A stretch of DNA of 64,000 bases from Lachancea mirantina. Lineage: Eukaryota; Ascomycota; Saccharomycetes; Saccharomycetales; Saccharomycetaceae. This document shows positions 56,010-64,000 of the stretch, in pieces (position 1 is the stretch's first letter; each line of letters starts with the position of its first letter). The stretch covers positions 930,001 through 994,000 of the forward strand of contig LT598469.1 in assembly GCA_900074745.1 (NCBI GenBank), in the 5' to 3' direction. The notes under the pieces were generated by a model. That model was not told where the DNA came from. It ran no database searches and saw only the letters and a program-made list of their open reading frames with translations. The position numbers and the translations under genes were made by a program.

Positions 56010-56215
56010 ACCCTTCGTAATGTATATTGTAGACAAAAGAAGCTCCTTTTCAAGAACTAGCAACTTCTCTTTGACTTGGGTGTGGTTTACGGAATAATCG
56101 TACGTAATGTTAACATTGTAGCCTTAATTGCGAAAGTCAGAAATAAGGTTTGGCAGTTTCTAAATAGTAAGAGATAACCGCATATCGTCTACCTTGGGCG
56201 TTGATATTGGCTATA

Positions 56216-57118
56216 ATGAACGCTGACAAAGAGATTAAAACCAATTTGGAGCTAGTAGTGCGACTTTTCATTACCTATTTACTCAAATCATCCCTTTTGG
56301 AAAGCGAAAATAATATTACGTACGCAGACACATCGGAGAAGCATATTGAATTAGAAGCCAAGTTTGACTCAGAAATTGCGCAACTAGAGTTACATTCGAC
56401 TGGAAATGATTTCCAAGTAGTTTTCTCAGAGATCTCAAAGGGCTTGAAATGTCTGGTTAACATATGTGATCAAAAGCAATGCGTTAAACAAGCAATCTTA
56501 GACTACAAAGAGGACCTGTTGCTCGGGAAAAAGCCGCTTGAGTTTCCAATATTCACAGACGAGGCTTCGCAATTATTCACGCCTAGTGTATTTGCTGTTT
56601 TCCAGGAAAAGTTTTGTCTCATTAAGAAGGAAAGAAAATCCTCTGGGGGATCGATAAACAAAGAAGAGACTATGGAGGCGCTGGAAAAGCTGAAATTTGG
56701 ATCACGCTCACGAAGCTACAACGCTAGTATTCCTAGCCGCCCTGCTGACATGCCAAGTTTTGATGATGAATACGAGGCCCAGACAAGTCGACAACCTATT
56801 GGGGAACCTCACGGTCTCCCGGGTCTCGGAGTCCCCTCGCCTGCTGCTGGTTATGGAGACAGTGACTTGTACCCCACAGGAGAAAAATATCCAGCGCTTC
56901 AGGGCCCCCAAACACACTTGCCAAATTTCAGGAACCCACCTTCAAGAGGAGGTATGATATTTAACCCTTTTCAGGGAGGAGGTCCTTCTTCCAATCCTTT
57001 ACAGGGCGGAGGAAATACATTTGGTACTAACAAAGATTCGCCGCCATTTCCAAGCGCTCGCTATGACGAACCTTTTGGTCGCATGTCTCATCAAGGCGGT
57101 GGGGGCGGCTTCATTTAA
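56216..57118 (+). CDS. FUB1: Fub1, PI31-like proteasome regulator
   Basis: The protein has 300 residues from ATG 56216; the frame upstream starts only at TTG. The N-terminal half is a PI31-type domain (LELVVRLFITYLLKSSLLES, SKGLKCLVNICDQKQCVKQA). The C-terminal half is rich in Gly, Pro and Phe with repeated NPFQGGG / NPLQGGG units and ends GGGGGFI, as in PI31 proteins, whose tail contacts the 20S proteasome. Fub1 regulates proteasome assembly or activity and was also found in a chromatin-boundary screen. It follows PAT1 by 206 bp on the same strand, as YCR076C next to YCR077C. Confidence 0.88.
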   Translation: MNADKEIKTNLELVVRLFITYLLKSSLLESENNITYADTSEKHIELEAKFDSEIAQLELHSTGNDFQVVFSEISKGLKCLVNICDQKQCVKQAILDYKEDLLLGKKPLEFPIFTDEASQLFTPSVFAVFQEKFCLIKKERKSSGGSINKEETMEALEKLKFGSRSRSYNASIPSRPADMPSFDDEYEAQTSRQPIGEPHGLPGLGVPSPAAGYGDSDLYPTGEKYPALQGPQTHLPNFRNPPSRGGMIFNPFQGGGPSSNPLQGGGNTFGTNKDSPPFPSARYDEPFGRMSHQGGGGGFI

Positions 57119-57241
57119 ACTCTAGCGTGTTTGATTGAAACACGATTTGCGGGTTTTCATATGTAATAATGTGCTAACGAATATATTCAGGATTCTAAAT
57201 GGGTTTCTTAAAATGAGTTTCTGAACGTCAAATACCACAAC

Positions 57242-57499
57242 TTATTTTTGAGCATATGTATAAACTGCAAGGGTCTTGTCTTCTTGCTTGTAAATGATCA
57301 CTTGCACTGAATCTTCTTGAAGTAGGCCAAAACCCTCACTATCGAGTTTGACTTGGCTTATCTGTTCTACGTCGCTCAATCTATCTTTCGCAATTCCGGA
57401 CGCTTCAATAACGTTTTTTTTCTCGTCAAAAGCCAACATTCCAATGGCATTTGGCACCAATTGACTCAGATCAATTTTTGCTGTCCGGGGAGTGTCCAT
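57242..57499 (-). CDS. EGO2: Ego2, small subunit of the TORC1-activating EGO complex
   Basis: This short gene encodes 85 residues (S. cerevisiae Ego2 75). The pattern AIGMLAFDEKKNVIEASGIA, KLDSEGFGLLQEDSVQVIIY and TLAVYTYAQ aligns with Ego2 (YCR075W-A) across its whole roadblock-like fold. Ego2 forms the EGO ternary complex with Ego1 and Ego3 on the vacuole and anchors the Gtr1/Gtr2 GTPases that signal amino acids to TORC1 (yeast counterpart of LAMTOR/HBXIP). It lies between FUB1 and ERS1 on the opposite strand, as in S. cerevisiae, except for the LMBR1 gene inserted beside it. Confidence 0.92.
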   Translation of the reverse strand: MDTPRTAKIDLSQLVPNAIGMLAFDEKKNVIEASGIAKDRLSDVEQISQVKLDSEGFGLLQEDSVQVIIYKQEDKTLAVYTYAQK

Positions 57500-57673
57500 T
57501 ATGGTATTTCGACAAGCTTATTTGGGATTATTACTGTTGATCTTGATGTGCAGGATTTAAAGTATCGATTTACGGGAAGTTCGGAAACTTAAGGTTCAAA
57601 AATTCGTTGGCGATGCCTTAACGCATTCTTGTAAATAACTGGTCAAAGTTTGACTTGGTATTGCTAGACAAGG

Positions 57674-59395
57674 ATGGTATGGCTGCTCATATGTGTGGCA
57701 TCTGGACTCTCGGCATTATGCTCGGTGGCCCTAGTGAATAGATACCTGTCTTTGAAGCTGCACAAGAACACATTTCCGTTCACTTTAGCGCTACTTATAG
57801 TGAACCTATGGTTATTACTTTCCATCACTTATCTACTCCCGTTGGACGTATTTCTAGCAGCTGTAGCCCAGAATCAAAACCCTGAGAATGGAGACTCTTT
57901 TACACGCAGAGAAGGAGCCGATGGGTTGAGCGGTTTACAGTCGATGGACCGACCTACAAATTTAGCAGGCGTCTGGTACGCAATATATTGGACTGAATTC
58001 GTGATATGCTGGTTCGTTATGCCCGTTTTGATGTCGTATCTGGATCTCAAGTATCTGTTTCCCTACATCGGAGAGACTGGCTGGACGGCGACGCAAGGAG
58101 CACGAATTAAAAAGGCCTTGTTCACGAACATCAAATTTTATGCGCTTTGTGGGATCGCATTCGTTATCGGTGCTCTCTATTTGTTCTTTGCAATGCATCG
58201 AGGCGCTAGCGATCTCAAACCGCTTTTGATTTCTTTGTCACATCTCTACTCATTGTCGTATACACTGGTTTTGCTGGCAATGGGGCTCATTTTGCTTCCC
58301 AAAGCATTTTTCCTGGGCAACAACAGCGAGAATGCGATGTTTGTGGAACTCAGTAAAATCAATGATGATCTCAATGACGCTCGGCTTGCCTTGACAGACT
58401 ATGCGGAAAAAATCTTATCTCTCCCCGAAGTGCGAAACGGCGATGTTGTACTGGGTCAGGCTCAGAACGAATGTAAGATTGAGGTACAAGGTTTGGTCAA
58501 TGAACTCAAAATTACAATCCCGCAATTGTCACAAGGTGGAGGTCAACCGAATGTGTCCTTGGATAAAATCAACAAATTTTACAATTTCTTTCTCACGGAG
58601 TACTACAATTACCTCTACTACGAAGATCAATCGGATGTGATCATTCATAGACTAACGCACTCGCAGAACAAATCTTTGCACGTTTCTAAATCCATTTTGA
58701 ATTTTTGTCTCGGTGGCCTTTGCGCTGCAATGTCGCTAATGGTCGCGCTTTTAGAACTCACACCCTCCAAGTATGCACATGCTTGGATTTTCAAAGGTCA
58801 CAGTTGGTGGAATTTCCTATTGGAAATCTCAATTTTGGTTTACAACACCATTGCATCACTTCACGCCATGAGTTGTTTTAAATTCCAAAATTTCCATATA
58901 ATCCCAACGGGACACAGTAATCCCAAGAATTCGCTTTATTTCTCGCTTTATTCAAGTCGACTTCTTTTGCCTCTTTGTTTCAATTTCATGGCACTCCTCC
59001 CTGAGGCTATGAAAGGGCATGAAAGCAGTTTCGAAAGCGTCCTTTACAAAGATTTGAAATTGATACCTCTGGTAGATATGCTCAACCGGTACCTGCCTAT
59101 ATTTTTCCTTGTATTGGTCCCACTAATATATTTCTTTGACCTGAAAAGAAAACTACTTGTTAGAGTTCTTGGCGAAGATTTCTACTATGAGCTTTTTGGC
59201 GCCCTTTATGACCCAATTACACCGTACGATCAAGAATCGCACGGTCGAAGCGACTTGGCACCCTCCACGACTCGTTCTCGGCACAGTGAAGATTATGAAT
59301 ACTCTCTACAGGACGGAAGATTTTTGTTTCAAAGAGCCACCAGCAAATACGGAATGCGGGAGGCTGATAATACCGAAGAGCACACATACGTATGA
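57674..59395 (+). CDS. LMBR1-family multi-span membrane protein
   Basis: The protein has 573 residues and about nine membrane helices: near 1-22, 37-60, 106-130, 147-170, 185-212, 340-365, 382-405, 425-447 and 475-497. A long hydrophilic central loop covers about 215-335. This 5+4 topology with WYAIYWTEFVICWFVMPVLM and ESGWT-like GETGWTATQGARIKKAL is typical of the LMBR1 / LMBD2 family (PF04791), which includes the human lysosomal cobalamin exporter LMBD1. I know of no S. cerevisiae orthologue. It lies between EGO2 and ERS1, both vacuole-associated, which suggests but does not prove a vacuolar or endosomal site. Substrate unknown. Confidence 0.8.
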   Translation: MVWLLICVASGLSALCSVALVNRYLSLKLHKNTFPFTLALLIVNLWLLLSITYLLPLDVFLAAVAQNQNPENGDSFTRREGADGLSGLQSMDRPTNLAGVWYAIYWTEFVICWFVMPVLMSYLDLKYLFPYIGETGWTATQGARIKKALFTNIKFYALCGIAFVIGALYLFFAMHRGASDLKPLLISLSHLYSLSYTLVLLAMGLILLPKAFFLGNNSENAMFVELSKINDDLNDARLALTDYAEKILSLPEVRNGDVVLGQAQNECKIEVQGLVNELKITIPQLSQGGGQPNVSLDKINKFYNFFLTEYYNYLYYEDQSDVIIHRLTHSQNKSLHVSKSILNFCLGGLCAAMSLMVALLELTPSKYAHAWIFKGHSWWNFLLEISILVYNTIASLHAMSCFKFQNFHIIPTGHSNPKNSLYFSLYSSRLLLPLCFNFMALLPEAMKGHESSFESVLYKDLKLIPLVDMLNRYLPIFFLVLVPLIYFFDLKRKLLVRVLGEDFYYELFGALYDPITPYDQESHGRSDLAPSTTRSRHSEDYEYSLQDGRFLFQRATSKYGMREADNTEEHTYV

Positions 59396-59834
59396 GAAAT
59401 TGGATATATGTTATGAGAGAGACTCCATATGTGATGATAAGAACACTGATGATTTTTTTCTCTGACCCTGTGTCAGGATTTCTATGGAGAGAACTCAGAC
59501 TAGGTACATTTTGGACCTTAAAGTAGACGGAAGGAGCCTTTGTGATCAGTAAATGCCAATATAGAATACTACTTCTCATTCCCGGATATTGTAATATTTA
59601 TACGATCTCGACGCGATTCTGGCAAATGAATCATCTTGTCTTGTACGTTCTGCTTACGTTATGCTTTCAATGGGCGAGAAAACTAACGGAGTAAAAGAAC
59701 AAATTCAGCAATTTAAGAAGCTTTTCGTAAGCACTTATTCCTTTCACTCCTCCATCAATTCTTCGAGAATCAAGAACACACCGAGAAAAAACAGCTGCTA
59801 GCGAAAAAGTTGATGTAAACATTCCTCTCGAGCA
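59396..59834. other. Intergenic region LMBR1-family gene / ERS1
   Basis: These 439 bp precede ERS1 and hold only shadow frames. No promoter motif stood out. Confidence 0.4.
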
Positions 59835-60590
59835 ATGGATTTGGAAAAAGTACTGGGCTACGGATATGCTATTCCGTGGTGTCTTTCGATATACCCCTCA
59901 TTGTTTAAGAATTGGCGACAGAAATCTGCGTCTGCAATATCGGTTGACTTCTTGATAATTAACATAGTGGGCTATGTTTGTTTAACGAGTGCTATATTTT
60001 TACAGTTATTTTGCTGGCAAGAAACTAATGATGAAAATGAACCTTTACGCCCTACCGTTACGCAATTCGACCTTTGGTATTGTGTCCACAGCTTAGTTAT
60101 GAATGGGGTTCTAGCCAGTCAATTATTGTACGGGAAAAGGCTATGGAGCTTTCAAACTGCAGGTGTTGTGAGAATGAAAATACTTTACAAGAGAATCTTA
60201 AGAGCGACTTTAGCAATCATTGCAATTTCTCTGATTCCATTTTGCGTTCGGCTTTTCAATGAGAATTTGAGCAACACCAACACTTTAGCTCTGTGCAATA
60301 GGCTCATCGCATTGAAGATTCTGATGTCTCTCATAAAATACTTCCCCCAAGTTAAGCATAATTACGAAAGGAAAAAAATGCGAGACTTTCCGATGCTGTG
60401 TGTTGTCCTTGATGTATTTGGTAGCATCTGCTCTATTGCACAACTCATTGTCAAGTTGAAACAAGTCGGGGAACCCAGTATTGCAGCTGCAGCTACCAGT
60501 AATTTTGGAAAAATCGGAATTGCATGCGTTACTCTGTTATTTAACTTCATATACGTATCCCAGTGGCTTGTTTACAGAGGTCACGAATAG
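59835..60590 (+). CDS. ERS1: Ers1, cystinosin-like vacuolar transporter
   Basis: The protein has 251 residues and about seven membrane helices, the size and layout of the cystinosin/PQ-loop family. The first PQ-loop repeat is at residues 10-30 (AIPWCLSIYPSLFKNWRQKS), with the proline of the motif retained. The second repeat is at about 165-180 (KILMSLIKYFPQVKHNYERK) with an intact Pro-Gln pair. S. cerevisiae Ers1 (YCR075C) is complemented by human cystinosin and acts at endosomes and vacuole with Meh1/Ego1. It is convergent with the SOL gene, with only 19 bp between the stop codons. Confidence 0.93.
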   Translation: MDLEKVLGYGYAIPWCLSIYPSLFKNWRQKSASAISVDFLIINIVGYVCLTSAIFLQLFCWQETNDENEPLRPTVTQFDLWYCVHSLVMNGVLASQLLYGKRLWSFQTAGVVRMKILYKRILRATLAIIAISLIPFCVRLFNENLSNTNTLALCNRLIALKILMSLIKYFPQVKHNYERKKMRDFPMLCVVLDVFGSICSIAQLIVKLKQVGEPSIAAAATSNFGKIGIACVTLLFNFIYVSQWLVYRGHE

Positions 60591-60609
60591 ACGATACGAT
60601 TGAAACGCC

Positions 60610-61617
60610 TTAATTTCCGGACTTGCCGGAATCGCTATCTGCTTCTAGAAAAGTGTATTTTTTCTTTGTAACACTCACGTCCGTCAAGGCATCATCGTCC
60701 ACAAACCAAGCGACACGTCCTGCGGCGCCCTCGTTGACAATGCTACTGGGTAGCCCTTTCTCTGGTCTTTCCATTATAGTTTTGATGATAGGAGCTTTTG
60801 TCGCACCTTCGACAACGAACGTTACGCGATGAGAGTGGCATATGACCGGAATGGTGAGCGATATACGGTTAGAGGGCCCATGGGGTGCGTTCTGGACAGG
60901 TACTACCCAAGCCAGATTTTCACGTAAGTTTTCTTGAAAGTTTGGGAAAAGTGAGGCGATATGTCCATCAGGAGCACAACCCAAGAGAAATAAATCGAAC
61001 ATTGGCAACTTGACGGAGTCTCTGCCAGCGAAACCCCTTATCAACACCTTTTCATAATCATCGGCGCATTCCTGAGGATCATCAATGAGGGATTCATTAA
61101 TGTGGTAAACTTTAGGACTTCCGTAACGACTTGTGTCAACTTGGTCGAAAATCTGACGTTTAGCACGTCCAAAATTGCTTTCCGGCGACTCGAACGGCAC
61201 AAGACGTTCATCCGCGAAGTAAATATCCCATTTGCCCCATTGGACATCTGTGCGCTTGAGGAGACCTTCATGCAGCACCTGAATAAGACTACCACCCGAA
61301 AGCGCGATTTTGAAACGCCGCTCTTTGACCTTTTTCATTTTGGCACTATTTGAACGGCCGCTCGACCCTTTGATACTGCGCGAAGACGAAGCTCGCGACA
61401 CATGTGCTGCCGATTGTGAGCTGCTGATGATGCCACTGCCGGTCGCGCCACTCATAATGCCGTCAGAGGCTACTCCCCCCGCACTATTGGAACCTTTAAT
61501 CTTGTACGGATCTTTTGCAAGAGCAGTGTTTTGGGCATGTACAACGTGATCAGCTACCGCTTCGGCGACGCCCGCAAATTCGGGAAATGCAAAGATCTTG
61601 GGCACTGTTGTCGTCAT
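60610..61617 (-). CDS. SOL1: Sol1/Sol2-type 6-phosphogluconolactonase-like protein
   Basis: The chosen ATG at 61617 gives 335 residues starting MTTTVPKIFAFPEFAGVAEA, which matches S. cerevisiae Sol1. A serine-rich insert (about 45-100) separates the N-terminus from the core, a feature of Sol1/Sol2 and not of the true lactonases Sol3/Sol4. Core motifs are ALSGGSLIQVLHEGLL, YFADERLVPFESPESNFG and LLGCAPDGHIASLFP. Sol1 and Sol2 are linked to tRNA export and splicing and lack lactonase activity, so the substrate here is open. It is the single counterpart of SOL1 (YNR034W) and SOL2 (YCR073W-A), beside ABZ1 as on chromosome XIV. Confidence 0.95.
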   Translation of the reverse strand: MTTTVPKIFAFPEFAGVAEAVADHVVHAQNTALAKDPYKIKGSNSAGGVASDGIMSGATGSGIISSSQSAAHVSRASSSRSIKGSSGRSNSAKMKKVKERRFKIALSGGSLIQVLHEGLLKRTDVQWGKWDIYFADERLVPFESPESNFGRAKRQIFDQVDTSRYGSPKVYHINESLIDDPQECADDYEKVLIRGFAGRDSVKLPMFDLFLLGCAPDGHIASLFPNFQENLRENLAWVVPVQNAPHGPSNRISLTIPVICHSHRVTFVVEGATKAPIIKTIMERPEKGLPSSIVNEGAAGRVAWFVDDDALTDVSVTKKKYTFLEADSDSGKSGN

Positions 61618-62398
61618 CCTGCCCTTGTAAATCACTTATATCACTCCGGTATTGCTTCACGTACTACAATTAGTGGATCGGAACCTGAAATACTATTTCG
61701 CAACAACGCACTCACTATTATTGTTTGTTTTCTGCCAGCTATGTGGATGGCAGATTCAATTAAAAAAAAGCGTTTGAAAGCGCGGAAATCGATAGAAACT
61801 AAACAGCTTTCTTCAGTTTCGAACGTCACAATTTACTTAAATCCAAACCAACCTCAATTCTGGTAAAACCGTGCTTAAAGAATTCACACTCACGAGCTGG
61901 GTTTGTTCAATTTTATGCAATCGAAACAGTTAAAGCCGCTTGTTCATCCCTCAGTTTCTAAAATTTTTGCGATATTTGAACCTTTCGTAACTAGTTATAT
62001 CAACTTTTTTGACAATGGCGAGGATCACCATCAAACGGGTATCATCATCTGGCCTTCTTGTCAACCGTTAGCTCAAAAGATTTACTTGAATGAGTAAGAA
62101 GTATTTGACTGATGCAACTTGCTAAGCTTCTCTCGAGTGTTCTCTTTGCTGTCGTTGAGGTTCCTTACTTTTCTTGTTTTGTTTCATAATTTCTCGTAAA
62201 TCAAGTCGATGGCTACGTCGATGAGCAGGGATTAATGGCATTTATATGTTAGGTATAGGTCGTGAAAAAAACAAGGCGATTGAAATTCACTGTTATCGAT
62301 CGGAGCTTTTAAGCATTGGGTAGCTTTTCATGGTGTTAAGTAATGCAACGGCGAAATGTGGTCTCTTGCTCTATCTTGTTGCTCCTATGCTGCCTCTG
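61618..62398. other. Intergenic region SOL1 / ABZ1
   Basis: This 781 bp spacer lies upstream of SOL1 and downstream of ABZ1. It contains a 64-codon frame at 61903-62097 without family resemblance and no RNA gene or motif group that I recognise. Confidence 0.4.
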
Positions 62399-64000
62399 CT
62401 AGTCCAAAAAAATTTGTAGAGCACTCTCAAGTTTGGTGCGCATCTCGTCCCATTCACCTTCTAGAGTGCTCAGAACGGTGATAGCTCCGCCCGCACCTAG
62501 GTTCCATGTTTTCGCATTGTCGTAAGAATATAGGCATCGAATGTTTACGGACCAATCGGCATTGTCGTTGCAGCTTAAATATCCTGTAACTCCCGAATAC
62601 AGGCCTCTCACCCCGGCAGAATTTATGTGCTTGTTGAGATCTGATTCAATCTCTTGCTGTAGCAGTTCAACAGTGATTTTCTTCGGAGCGCCTGTCATAG
62701 ATCCTGCCGGTAATGAGTGCACTAGCAAATCAATTCCCGAAAATTTGCTTAGCCGAAGTCCCCGACCTTTTACCACACTAACCAGTTGGTAAACTGTCTT
62801 GTATTCTTCAATCGACATGAGAGCGTCAACCACGACGTCATCTAGAAGCTGGTATAAATCATTTCGAATAAGGTCCAAGATCATTAGATTTTCGCCAAAC
62901 TCTTTTGGAGTTTTCAAAACAAGGGCTGCCTCCTCCAATGTTGAGTAAACGTTCTTGCTGACAGTACCTTTGATAGGTCGCAACTCGCAATCATCGCGAG
63001 ACCATTTGATAAACCGCTCGGGAGACGATGAAATAAAGCAAACGCTGTTGTATTCCTCGCTCAAGTCGCTGAAATCGAAAAAGCTTGCAAAAGGCGCCGG
63101 ATTACGCTCCGCTAAACTTTGAAATATGCGCCATGGTTTTACCGGTTTGCTTGGTTTGACTGTCGTTTGCGTTGTAAGACACACTTCGTAGGAATCGCCA
63201 TTGTGGAGGTACTTTTGGGATTTTTCGAAGGCTTCGGCATATGCTTCATATGTCGGTAGCTTTATATCATAAGTGATTCCAGCTGGCAGTTCGTCAAATG
63301 TGGGTCTTGTTTCCTCACACCGATCGACAGCTTCTGCAATGACTTGTCGAACGTCTTCGGGAAAATCATTTTTCTGCGATATAAGATGCCATGTATTTTC
63401 AAAGTGATTAAACAGGACACAGTTCTCAATATAGACCAACTTAGCGTCAGGCCTCAATTTAGCCGTATCTTTGTTTCTCGTGTATTGTCCCATCTCATAG
63501 CCCAGTATACCAACGAGCCCCCCAATGAATGGCAGTTCTGGATTGTTGGCTATCATCCTTTCTTGCATGAATCCGCCTATCCTGCACCAGAACTGCCGCT
63601 TATCTTCGTGATAGCGCTGTAGCCCTCTAATCGGGTTTTCGAATAATACGGCTTTCTCGAACGCTTCTGGTGACACATCCTTGTCCCTCCAGTGATGAAC
63701 AACTGTTTGCTGCAGTTGCTCAAAATACGTGAATACGGTTGATTTCGCGTCGGGAAGTGCTATGATAGACCACTTTCCCCGTTCAGAATCGGTCACAGCC
63801 GAAGTCATGAGAAAAAAGTGTCTCTTTAACCTGTCACAAACGACATGCACTTCAGCTTTAACTTCTGCTTTCAACTCTTCTACGAATATAGGCTTTTCGT
63901 GTAGCTCCTGTTTTCGATAAAGGCTTCGTTTGTCTATCTTCTTATCTAGCAGAGACAAAATTTCTTTAATCTTATTTGAGCCATCGGGTAAAAGAGCGCT
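62399..64000 (-). CDS. ABZ1: p-Aminobenzoate (ADC) synthase, C-terminal part (partial at right edge)
   Basis: The frame runs to the right edge without a start, so the N-terminus lies outside; 533 residues are visible of about 790 in S. cerevisiae. The visible part is the chorismate-binding PabB domain: YEVCLTTQTTV, SSPERFIKWSRDDCELRPIK, EFGENLMILDLIRNDL and the signature GSMTGAPKKITVELLQQEIE. In fungi Abz1 fuses an N-terminal glutamine amidotransferase to PabB and makes 4-amino-4-deoxychorismate for folate in the cytosol; that amidotransferase half would lie beyond base 64000. Adjacent to SOL1 on the same strand, as YNR033W-YNR034W. Confidence 0.95.
   Translation of the reverse strand, partial: SALLPDGSNKIKEILSLLDKKIDKRSLYRKQELHEKPIFVEELKAEVKAEVHVVCDRLKRHFFLMTSAVTDSERGKWSIIALPDAKSTVFTYFEQLQQTVVHHWRDKDVSPEAFEKAVLFENPIRGLQRYHEDKRQFWCRIGGFMQERMIANNPELPFIGGLVGILGYEMGQYTRNKDTAKLRPDAKLVYIENCVLFNHFENTWHLISQKNDFPEDVRQVIAEAVDRCEETRPTFDELPAGITYDIKLPTYEAYAEAFEKSQKYLHNGDSYEVCLTTQTTVKPSKPVKPWRIFQSLAERNPAPFASFFDFSDLSEEYNSVCFISSSPERFIKWSRDDCELRPIKGTVSKNVYSTLEEAALVLKTPKEFGENLMILDLIRNDLYQLLDDVVVDALMSIEEYKTVYQLVSVVKGRGLRLSKFSGIDLLVHSLPAGSMTGAPKKITVELLQQEIESDLNKHINSAGVRGLYSGVTGYLSCNDNADWSVNIRCLYSYDNAKTWNLGAGGAITVLSTLEGEWDEMRTKLESALQIFLD

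Noticed and set aside
61903-62097. 64-codon frame between SOL1 and ABZ1
   Set aside because: No family resemblance and no supporting context.

Overview
This window is nuclear DNA of a budding yeast (Saccharomycetaceae) whose lineage split off before the whole-genome duplication (a Lachancea-, Torulaspora- or Kluyveromyces-like species; the exact species cannot be read from here). The evidence is the gene content, two ribosomal protein genes with yeast-type introns (GTATGT or GTACGT donor, TACTAAC branch point), a split tRNA-Trp gene, and above all the gene order. From TOM1 to the YML018C/THI74 gene the window interleaves two S. cerevisiae segments, YDR438-YDR457 (chromosome IV) and YML018-YML032 (chromosome XIII). 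Each duplicated pair there (TSA1/TSA2, YOX1/YHP1, RPS18A/B, RPS17A/B, APT1/APT2, YML018C/THI74) is a single gene here. S. cerevisiae names are used for orthologues.

Layout. 1-12.4 kb: TOM1 (HECT ubiquitin ligase, cut by the left edge), RAD52, NDC1, NHX1. 13-24.8 kb: GUK1, RCF1, USA1, TSA1, PPN1, YOX1 and the split RPS18 gene. 25-31.3 kb: YML6, UTP6, ADA2 and RPS17, whose start codon sits alone in exon 1. 31.3-36 kb: an ORF-free kilobase, a DLD1-type D-lactate dehydrogenase and a YDR444W-type lipase. 36-51.8 kb: SSN2/MED13, NSE5, APT1, DOT1, UNG1, YML020W, LRS4, OST6, YML018C/THI74. A tRNA-Trp(CCA) gene at 52.4 kb marks a junction. From 53.3 kb the order is that of S. cerevisiae chromosomes III and XIV (YCR073-077 with YNR033-034): PAT1, FUB1, EGO2, an LMBR1-family membrane protein, ERS1, SOL1/SOL2 and ABZ1, which is cut by the right edge.

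Most genes are housekeeping and not an operon-like system. Some promoters carry recognisable control elements: paired Rap1-type sites followed by an unusual GC-rich block at both ribosomal protein genes, RRPE plus PAC at UTP6, paired MCB boxes at UNG1, a CGCGAA cluster at YOX1, and a Yap1-type site plus TATA box at TSA1. I saw no mobile element, CRISPR array, centromere or clearly new multi-gene system. The best leads are the shared promoter architecture of the two ribosomal protein genes, the missing ECM11 beside the DLD1 insertion, and the vacuole-related group EGO2-LMBR1-ERS1. Several start codons were moved from upstream TTG or GTG codons to the first ATG that fits the family.
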